A stretch of DNA of 40,921 nt from Erysipelotrichaceae bacterium (GTDB lineage Bacteria > Bacillota_I > Bacilli_A > Erysipelotrichales > Erysipelotrichaceae): NCBI GenBank assembly GCA_017419165.1, contig JAFOLW010000062.1:1-40921 (forward strand), in the 5' to 3' direction. A model generated the notes under the pieces. The model was not told the origin of the DNA, did no database searches, and was given only the letters and a program-made list of their open reading frames with translations. Shown piece by piece: positions 32,864-40,921 of this stretch. Position numbers and translations under genes: made by a program. How positions within the stretch are numbered: position 1 is the stretch's first letter; every line of letters starts with the position of its first letter.

Positions 32864-34764
32864 GGCAGCAGGTCTGCCAAAGTGTCGATGAACTCATCGG
32901 CATTTTTTGTTTTCAGGACTTTGGCGAGATTGTCGGGATCGACCAGGATCATCGAGATCGGTTCGAAAAGTTCATTGAACAGGTAGCGCTCGTTGATGTT
33001 GAAACAGAGCAGCATGACCAGTTCCACTTTTTTCTCGTCCCAGTCGATCGGCTGCCGGGCGATCAGGATGTTGATGCCGGTGCGGATCTCGTGCATCTTC
33101 ATGGCGTGCGGGATGGCGAAGGTACCAAAGGCCGTCGAGGAGATGGAATCCCGTTCAATGACCTCCGATTCAAAACTTTCACCGACAAAGCCGAGCGAAC
33201 GGAGCTGTTCGGCCATCATGTGGATGGTCTCTTCTTTGCTCAGAGGCGTTTCGGTGACGTGGAAGAGTTCTTCTCTGATCAGATAGGAAAGGCGTTCCCG
33301 GAACTCTTTTTTCTTTTTCACCGAACGGATCTTTTCAATGATATCGCTGATGTTTTTGAAGTCCGTGTTCTTCAGAAACGGCGGAACAACGATCACCGGC
33401 GGGGTATCGCTAAGGTAAGGTTGCATCGTCGAGATAATCAGGTCGCAGCCGACCTTGGTGATCTCCTCCTCCTGGGTGAGGATACCGGCGATGATCAGAT
33501 CATCGGAAAAACGGGAAGAGATCTGCTCGGAAAGCTTCGTATTCAGGTTGTAATAACCCGGACAGAAGATGTAAGCCGTCAGTTTGTTGGACAGGGTGTT
33601 CTGCAGTTCCAGGGCTCCGCCCAGGTGGAAGGCGATATAGGCGATCTCGTCGTCGTTGAGGTTGATGCCGGTCCTCTCTTTGATGAGTCGGGCGGAATTG
33701 ACCGCCGAGTCATAGATCAGAGGACAGTTCTGCTTGATCGAATCGGTCAGCGGATTCTTGGAGAAGTAGCCGCTGTCCGCCCGGACCAGCAGGTTCTTGA
33801 TGTGCAAGGCAAAGCGCACGAAGAATTCCGGCTGGGACAGGTCGATGTAAAAGAACACCGAGAAGTCCTTGATCAGCTGGGCGGCAAGAGAATAGACCTC
33901 TTCGCCGACGTACTGACGGACGTTGTCGACGGTGACGGTCTCATAGTTGAGGTTGGATGCCCTCGATAAGATCAGCATCGCAAACTCCATGATCTCCACT
34001 TCGTTGAAGCGGATGCCGAAACGTTCTTCCAGTTCGGAAACGATGGACCGCGCGAGATCGTATTCGTGGGAACGCAGGATGGTCGCGGCTTTGGAGCCGA
34101 CGGTGGCGGAAAAGCCGTTGCGGATGCGGTCGATCGTGATCGCCGCATGAAGGACCAGGTTTTCCAGAGAATAGTCGTTGATGAAGTAGTGATATTCTTC
34201 GAATTTTTTTAAGACCGTGTCTTTGATAAAACCGACATCGACCCCGGCAAAAGATTCGGACATTTTTTCGTAGTTGACGAAATTGTTGTGGGATTCGGAA
34301 TACAGAAGAGAGCTCAGAAGCCTGCGCTTGTTTTTCTCCAGGCCGTTGATGATCAGCACGTCGTTGGAGTTGACCAGTTCGAGATTGGCCTCGGTCAGGA
34401 TGTGCCGCACGCTGACCAGGTCGTTCTTCAGCGTGGAGTAGGATACGAAAAGCTCATCGCAGAAATCATAGGCATTGACCAGTCCGCGTTTGATCAGAGC
34501 GTTGATGATGTAGTTGATGCGCTCGTCTTTGGTCTGCGGGATGAGAGACCTGGACTCTTCCAGGAGCCTGTCGGCTTTTTCCGCATCGATGACATAGCCT
34601 TTTCTGGAAGAAAGGACCGTCCCGGGCAGGGCCTCGTTGATCTCGTTGATGTAGGTCTTGACGCTGCGCGGCGAGACGTTGAGAGTATTGGCCAGGCTCG
34701 AAGAGGTGATCGGGGCATCCGCTCTTTTTAAGATGTTGATGAGCTGTATCTGTTGATTTCTCAT
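32860..34764 (-). CDS. PRD-containing PTS-controlled regulator (BglG/MtlR/LicR type)
   Basis: A 634-residue transcription activator from ATG 34764 (MRNQQIQLINILKRADAPIT). Order: winged HTH 1-60, second HTH about 80-150, PRD1 about 180-285 (His206), PRD2 about 290-395 (His321, His380), a GatB-like EIIB domain about 396-480 with Cys401, and an EIIA domain about 500-634 with His553 in FAIPHAM. PRD1 lacks an obvious second His. Such proteins sense PTS phosphate flow and switch on neighbouring operons; the likely targets are the EIIB/EIIC/EIIA/GH1 genes. The ATG lies exactly 6 nt after TATAAT without a ribosome site. Confidence 0.9.
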   Translation of the reverse strand: MRNQQIQLINILKRADAPITSSSLANTLNVSPRSVKTYINEINEALPGTVLSSRKGYVIDAEKADRLLEESRSLIPQTKDERINYIINALIKRGLVNAYDFCDELFVSYSTLKNDLVSVRHILTEANLELVNSNDVLIINGLEKNKRRLLSSLLYSESHNNFVNYEKMSESFAGVDVGFIKDTVLKKFEEYHYFINDYSLENLVLHAAITIDRIRNGFSATVGSKAATILRSHEYDLARSIVSELEERFGIRFNEVEIMEFAMLILSRASNLNYETVTVDNVRQYVGEEVYSLAAQLIKDFSVFFYIDLSQPEFFVRFALHIKNLLVRADSGYFSKNPLTDSIKQNCPLIYDSAVNSARLIKERTGINLNDDEIAYIAFHLGGALELQNTLSNKLTAYIFCPGYYNLNTKLSEQISSRFSDDLIIAGILTQEEEITKVGCDLIISTMQPYLSDTPPVIVVPPFLKNTDFKNISDIIEKIRSVKKKKEFRERLSYLIREELFHVTETPLSKEETIHMMAEQLRSLGFVGESFESEVIERDSISSTAFGTFAIPHAMKMHEIRTGINILIARQPIDWDEKKVELVMLLCFNINERYLFNELFEPISMILVDPDNLAKVLKTKNADEFIDTLADLLP

Positions 34765-34770
34765 GTTTCC

Positions 34771-34776
34771 ATTATA
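34771..34776 (-). promoter_or_regulatory. -10 box exactly 6 nt ahead of the PRD regulator
   Basis: A perfect TATAAT on the minus strand; the -35 is unclear (a TGAC lies 15-16 nt upstream). The mRNA would be leaderless. Confidence 0.5.
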
Positions 34777-34832
34777 TCTCAGTCGGAAAGAAGTCACGGC
34801 AAATGCGGTATGCAAAACAAAGACACCCCAAT

Positions 34833-34838
34833 TATAAT
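34833..34838 (+). promoter_or_regulatory. -10 box of the glycosyltransferase gene
   Basis: TATAAT with a normal leader: AGAGGAGAAT lies about 8 nt before ATG 34866. It is divergent from the regulator promoter. Confidence 0.5.
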
Positions 34839-34865
34839 GAAAGAAAACAAGAGGAGAATCTCATC

Positions 34866-36116
34866 ATGAAAGTCTTAATGATCAACCATTTTCCTTTGGC
34901 CGGATCTGGCAGCGGTACGTATACGCGCAACCTGGCCGTTCATCTATCCAAGCTGGGACATGAGGTCTGCATCATCCTGCCGGAGAACACCGACGCCTAC
35001 GACAAAGTGGAAGGCGTCCGTCTGCATCCGGTCTTTTTCACACCGGGCGAAGACATTGAAACAGAAGGAAACGGCAGGACGGGCGAAACGATGGCCGACG
35101 CTTTGCCGTTCAACTTCCCTTGTTTCACCACCCATCCACGCAGCGTCAACAACTTTGCGAATCTGTCGGAGAAGCAGCTGAAGATGTATACGGATGCCTT
35201 CGAGCGGGCGATCGATGAAGAGATCGAAGACTTCCGCCCCGACATCGTCCACGGCCAGCACGTCTGGATCCTTCCTTCGCTCGCCGCGGGAAAGGGCATC
35301 CCTCTGGTGCTGACAGCCCACGGGACGGACCTGATGGGTTTCGATAAGTGGCCGCAGTTCCGTCACTTTGCGCAAAAAGCGATGGATGACTGTTTTGCGG
35401 TGATCTCGATCTCCAAAGACAACTGTACGCTGATCGAGGAGCGCTTCCCGGAAAATATGGACAAGATCGTCATGATGCGCAACGGTTACGATCCTTCGAT
35501 CTTCTACATCGAAGAGACCGATACCGATGCCCTGATGCAGGATCACGGTATAAAGAGAGAAGACTATGAAGGCAGAAAGATCGTCACCTTCGCCGGCAAG
35601 CTCACCAACTTCAAAGGCGTCGATGTCCTGCTGGATGCGATCAAGCTGTATGAAGATAAGGAGCTGAAAACAGTTACGCTGATCGCCGGCGACGGCGAGG
35701 AAAGAGACGCCCTGCATAAGCAGGCAAAGGAGCTCGGCTTAAAGACCGTGCACTTCTTCGGCAACGTGCCGCAGAGCGAGCTTCGCAGGATCTACAACGT
35801 CTCCGATGTCAACCTCGTGCCTTCCAGAAGGGAACCGTTCGGTCTGGTGGCGATCGAGGCGATGGCCTGCGGTGCACCGGTCATTGCGACCGACCAGGGC
35901 GGCCTGCCGGATTTTGTCAACGAGGGCGTCGGCGGTCTGGTACCGGTGGAAGACGCCAAGGCGCTCGCGGAGAAGATCCTGGATGTGCTGACGCGCAAAG
36001 AAGGAAAGGAAAGGGAAGACTGGTGTAAGGACATCGCTTCCTATGCCCGGAACCATTATGCGCAGGATACCATCATCAGAGAGCTCGAGGAGCTGTATAA
36101 GAGAGGTCTGAAATAA
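34866..36116 (+). CDS. glycosyltransferase family 4
   Basis: Retaining GT-B glycosyltransferase, 416 residues, from ATG 34866 with a strong ribosome site. The N-terminal NHFPLAGSGSGTYTRNLAVH (GG-loop), HGTDLMGF, the middle IVTFAGKLTNFKGVDVLLDA and the C-terminal E-x7-E motif SRREPFGLVAIEAMACGAPV are all present. The product may be a glycolipid or cell-wall polymer; acceptor unknown. It is cytosolic or membrane-associated. The divergent regulator may not control it. Confidence 0.88.
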   Translation: MKVLMINHFPLAGSGSGTYTRNLAVHLSKLGHEVCIILPENTDAYDKVEGVRLHPVFFTPGEDIETEGNGRTGETMADALPFNFPCFTTHPRSVNNFANLSEKQLKMYTDAFERAIDEEIEDFRPDIVHGQHVWILPSLAAGKGIPLVLTAHGTDLMGFDKWPQFRHFAQKAMDDCFAVISISKDNCTLIEERFPENMDKIVMMRNGYDPSIFYIEETDTDALMQDHGIKREDYEGRKIVTFAGKLTNFKGVDVLLDAIKLYEDKELKTVTLIAGDGEERDALHKQAKELGLKTVHFFGNVPQSELRRIYNVSDVNLVPSRREPFGLVAIEAMACGAPVIATDQGGLPDFVNEGVGGLVPVEDAKALAEKILDVLTRKEGKEREDWCKDIASYARNHYAQDTIIRELEELYKRGLK

Positions 36117-36151
36117 ACGATAGTTTTATAGAGGATCGGAAAAACAGGCAC

Positions 36152-36202
36152 TTGCACCGTCAACGGGGCAAAAGATTGGTCGAAGAAGAAAAAGGCTTTT
36201 TC
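36152..36202 (+). promoter_or_regulatory. hairpin and palindrome ahead of EIIB-1
   Basis: TTGC/GCAA with inner CCGT/ACGG (36152-36171) is a possible end of the glycosyltransferase transcript. GAAAAAGGCTTTTTC (36188-36202) is a perfect palindrome touching the TATAAT at 36203, so it may be an operator for the PTS genes. Confidence 0.4.
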
Positions 36203-36208
36203 TATAAT
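36203..36208 (+). promoter_or_regulatory. -10 box exactly 6 nt ahead of the EIIB-1 GTG
   Basis: A perfect TATAAT. No clear -35 and no ribosome site. Confidence 0.5.
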
Positions 36209-36214
36209 GATAGC

Positions 36215-36532
36215 GTGAATAAAAAGCTGAATATTCTTCTGGTCTGCGGATCCGGTGCCTCTTCGAGTTTCATGGCAGCCAAGATGCGCTATGCGGCCAA
36301 AGCGAAAGGACTGGATCTCAACCTCACCGCAAGGAGCGAAGGAGAGATCTCAAATTTCATCGGCGACGTCGACGCGATCATGGTCGGTCCGCATCTTTCG
36401 GGAGACTATGAAAAACTGAAAAAGACTTACGAGGATGTATGTAAGATCATCCTGATGAAAAAAGAATATTACGGCAACCTCGACGGCGAAAAAGCCATCG
36501 AACACTTACTTGAGGAATTGAAGCTGAAATAA
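36215..36532 (+). CDS. PTS EIIB-1, lactose/cellobiose family
   Basis: Cytosolic phosphocarrier, 105 residues. I choose GTG 36215 because the reading from there (NKKLNILLVCGSGASSSFMA) aligns with its neighbour's start; the frame is open further up but that part has no family character. The phosphorylated Cys11 lies in the P-loop CGSGASS. A TATAAT box ends 6 nt before the GTG, so the message is probably leaderless. It is 35 bp ahead of the second EIIB. Confidence 0.85.
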   Translation: MNKKLNILLVCGSGASSSFMAAKMRYAAKAKGLDLNLTARSEGEISNFIGDVDAIMVGPHLSGDYEKLKKTYEDVCKIILMKKEYYGNLDGEKAIEHLLEELKLK

Positions 36533-36567
36533 GCTCATTCATAATGCATATAAAAAGGAGAAACAAC

Positions 36568-36882
36568 ATGGCAAAACACAACGTATTACTGATCTGCGGT
36601 ACCGGCGCATCTTCCGGTTTCATGGCTGCCAACATCCGTAAGGCGGCTGCTGCCAGGGGCTTGGCTATCACGGTCAACGCAAGAAGCGAATCCACGGTCG
36701 AGGACTATGTCGACGAGATCGACTGTCTGTTGATCGGCCCGCACCTTGCCCACATCAAAGAAGAAATGGAAGAGAGATGTGAAGGTTATCCGGTCAAAGT
36801 CGCCGTCATCGATAAAGATGCGTATGCACACCTGAACGGCGAAAAAGCACTGGATCAGCTTTTGGCTTTATTCGGAGAATAA
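36568..36882 (+). CDS. PTS EIIB-2, lactose/cellobiose family
   Basis: 104 residues from ATG 36568 (MAKHNVLLICGTGASSGFMA), which has AAAAAGGAG upstream; an ATG at 36544 is less likely. The active Cys10 lies in CGTGASS. About half of its residues match EIIB-1 by eye, so the pair are tandem paralogues. It is followed by the EIIC gene after 53 bp. Confidence 0.92.
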   Translation: MAKHNVLLICGTGASSGFMAANIRKAAAARGLAITVNARSESTVEDYVDEIDCLLIGPHLAHIKEEMEERCEGYPVKVAVIDKDAYAHLNGEKALDQLLALFGE

Positions 36883-36896
36883 TCTCCTGATATAAA

Positions 36897-36906
36897 GAAA
36901 CGTTTC
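36897..36906. promoter_or_regulatory. cre-like site between EIIB-2 and EIIC
   Basis: GAAACGTTTC, a 10-bp palindrome within AGAAACGTTTCAT, close to the CcpA cre consensus TGWAANCGNTNWCA (first base differs). Its place 15 bp after EIIB-2 suggests a roadblock or control of an internal promoter. Confidence 0.4.
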
Positions 36907-36935
36907 ATGGAAATTTAAGAAAGGGGAAAATCTAC

Positions 36936-38171
36936 ATGAACAAATTTATGAATTGGTTAGAGAACTCTTTTGCGCCAAAACTGCAGAAGATCACTAACGC
37001 TACATGGGTCGTCGTAATCAAGGACTCCATCTTACAGATCCTCCCATTCATCCTTGCCGGTTCATTGTTCTGTGTCTTGGCTATCGTCAACGGCAGCTTC
37101 TGGACACCATTCGGCTGGACGATGTCCAAGATCTCTCTGATGGTCGCTTTCCTGATCCCGTTCAACTACTGTGAGAGAAAGAGATACAGAAAACAGCGTC
37201 TCTTAGCCGGTCTTACCGGTCTGATCCTCTTCATGATCATCGTTGAACCGGAAGTCGTCGCATCCGGTGCTGCAACACAGAGCGTTGGCCTTTACGGCGC
37301 TGCCGGTCTGTTCGTAGCCATGATCGCCGGTATCATTTCCGGTCTGGTCTTCGGTGCGTTCGCCAAGTTCTCGTTCTTTAAAGAAGATTCCGTCATTCCT
37401 GACTTCGTACGTCAGTGGTTCGATGCTCTGCTGCCGATCATGCTGGTCGTCGCTGCAGGCTGGCTGGTCGTCGGTGTCTTAGGTGTCGACGTTGCCGGTA
37501 CGATCCAGAAGATCTTTGCTCCTCTGGCCCTGATCGCCAACACGCTGCCTGGTATGATGATTGTTACTTTCTTCCAGTGCTTCATCTATTCCATGGGTAT
37601 CTCCGGTTGGGTCCTGACTCCGGTCACCGACCCTGTCAAGAGACAGGCTACGGAAATGAACCTGGCACTGGTCGCTGCCGGTACGGCAACGGCTCAGAAC
37701 CTCTCTCTGTTCACTGAGACCACGATGTACACCTGCTACATGTGGATCGGCGGTATCGGTGCTACGCTGTCCCTGGTCCTGTTGATGTGCTTCTCCAAGT
37801 CTCAGGAATTGAAGGCGCTCGGCAGAGCCTGCTTAGGCCCCGGCATCCTGAACATCAACGAACCGGTCGTCTTCGGTGCGATCGCCTGGAACCCGCTGCT
37901 CATGATCCCGATGTGGATCCAGGGTCCTGTTGCTGCATTGACGACTTGGGCATTCACCAAGTGGATCCCGCTGGCAAAGATCCCTCGTATCGACTTCGAA
38001 TTGTGGTACTGCCCATATCCGATCTCTACTTGGATCTCCACGCAGGGACACCTTCCTTCCATCCTCTTCGTCCTGGCTCAGTTTGCTTTACAGGCTGCGA
38101 TCTGGTATCCGTTCTTCAAGGCATATGAGAAGAAGAAGGTCGCTGAGGAAGCGGAAGCAGCTGCTAAATAA
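36936..38171 (+). CDS. PTS EIIC, lactose/cellobiose family
   Basis: Sugar channel of 411 residues with about ten membrane segments and the substrate motif NINEPVVFG. AAAGGGG lies 9 nt before the ATG. With EIIB and EIIA alongside and GH1 enzymes downstream, it should bring in a beta-glycoside as its 6-phosphate. The end is acidic and Ala-rich (VAEEAEAAAK). Confidence 0.94.
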   Translation: MNKFMNWLENSFAPKLQKITNATWVVVIKDSILQILPFILAGSLFCVLAIVNGSFWTPFGWTMSKISLMVAFLIPFNYCERKRYRKQRLLAGLTGLILFMIIVEPEVVASGAATQSVGLYGAAGLFVAMIAGIISGLVFGAFAKFSFFKEDSVIPDFVRQWFDALLPIMLVVAAGWLVVGVLGVDVAGTIQKIFAPLALIANTLPGMMIVTFFQCFIYSMGISGWVLTPVTDPVKRQATEMNLALVAAGTATAQNLSLFTETTMYTCYMWIGGIGATLSLVLLMCFSKSQELKALGRACLGPGILNINEPVVFGAIAWNPLLMIPMWIQGPVAALTTWAFTKWIPLAKIPRIDFELWYCPYPISTWISTQGHLPSILFVLAQFALQAAIWYPFFKAYEKKKVAEEAEAAAK

Positions 38172-38193
38172 TATTCGCAACATCGTTTCAGAT

Positions 38194-38234
38194 ACGCTGT
38201 CGTCTTGGCTCATGGTCAGCGACAGCGTTTCTTT
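38194..38234 (+). terminator. terminator-like hairpin between EIIC and EIIA
   Basis: ACGCTGTCG (38194-38202) pairs with CGACAGCGT (38220-38228), followed by TTCTTT. It lies 22 nt after the EIIC stop and 19 nt before the EIIA ribosome site, and would lower EIIA and GH1 expression unless bypassed. Confidence 0.65.
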
Positions 38235-38253
38235 ATCAGAATAAGGAGAAAAA

Positions 38254-40921
<2,668 letters not shown>

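Overview
The window spans the chromosomal replication origin and its surroundings in a low-to-mid-GC Firmicute. The gene order yaaA-recF-gyrB-gyrA behind dnaA-dnaN, the dnaX-ybaB-recR cluster, an ~80-nt SRP RNA, a T-box on serS and Bacillus-type parS sites point to Bacilli. The PTS/GH1/HAD content and the short SRP RNA fit Erysipelotrichales or a close relative of the Mollicutes. That placement is inference; no 16S gene is present.

Layout. Nearly everything left of oriC (24344-24769) is on the minus strand and most genes to its right are on the plus strand, as expected for leading-strand coding on two replichores. From oriC leftward: dnaA, dnaN, yaaA-recF-gyrB-gyrA, T-box-serS, a HAD phosphatase and a membrane protein within a cluster of three parS sites, SRP RNA and tadA, dnaX-ybaB-recR, a Card1-like (CARF plus PD-(D/E)XK) nuclease overlapping recR, an EVE-like protein, a MATE exporter, a membrane protein with a Cys/His tail, a FecR-domain lipoprotein, an NCS2 (uracil-type) permease behind an attenuator, then guaB and a guaA that lacks the glutaminase domain.

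Rightward from oriC: a NUDIX hydrolase and a tyrosine phosphatase, a small peptide with a double-glycine leader, a GH36 alpha-galactosidase (minus strand), then HAD, zinc-ribbon, D-2-hydroxyacid dehydrogenase and PTS EIIC genes, a Cof-type HAD, a BglG/MtlR-type PRD regulator (minus strand) divergent from a GT4 glycosyltransferase, and a phospho-beta-glycoside locus: two EIIB, one EIIC, one EIIA and two GH1 enzymes, the second cut by the window edge.

Most notable: (1) both GH1 enzymes carry Gln where the family has its catalytic acid/base Glu, as in plant myrosinases; (2) a Card1-like CARF nuclease sits in the recR operon with no CRISPR array in view; (3) at least eight genes start 6-11 nt after a TATAAT-like box with no Shine-Dalgarno, four of them exactly 6 nt after it, suggesting common leaderless mRNAs; (4) three parS sites lie in 1.24 kb, one inside codons and one placed as the serS terminator; (5) GyrB has EGN in place of EGD, matching the E. 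coli D426N position. All calls come from reading the sequence; no database was searched.
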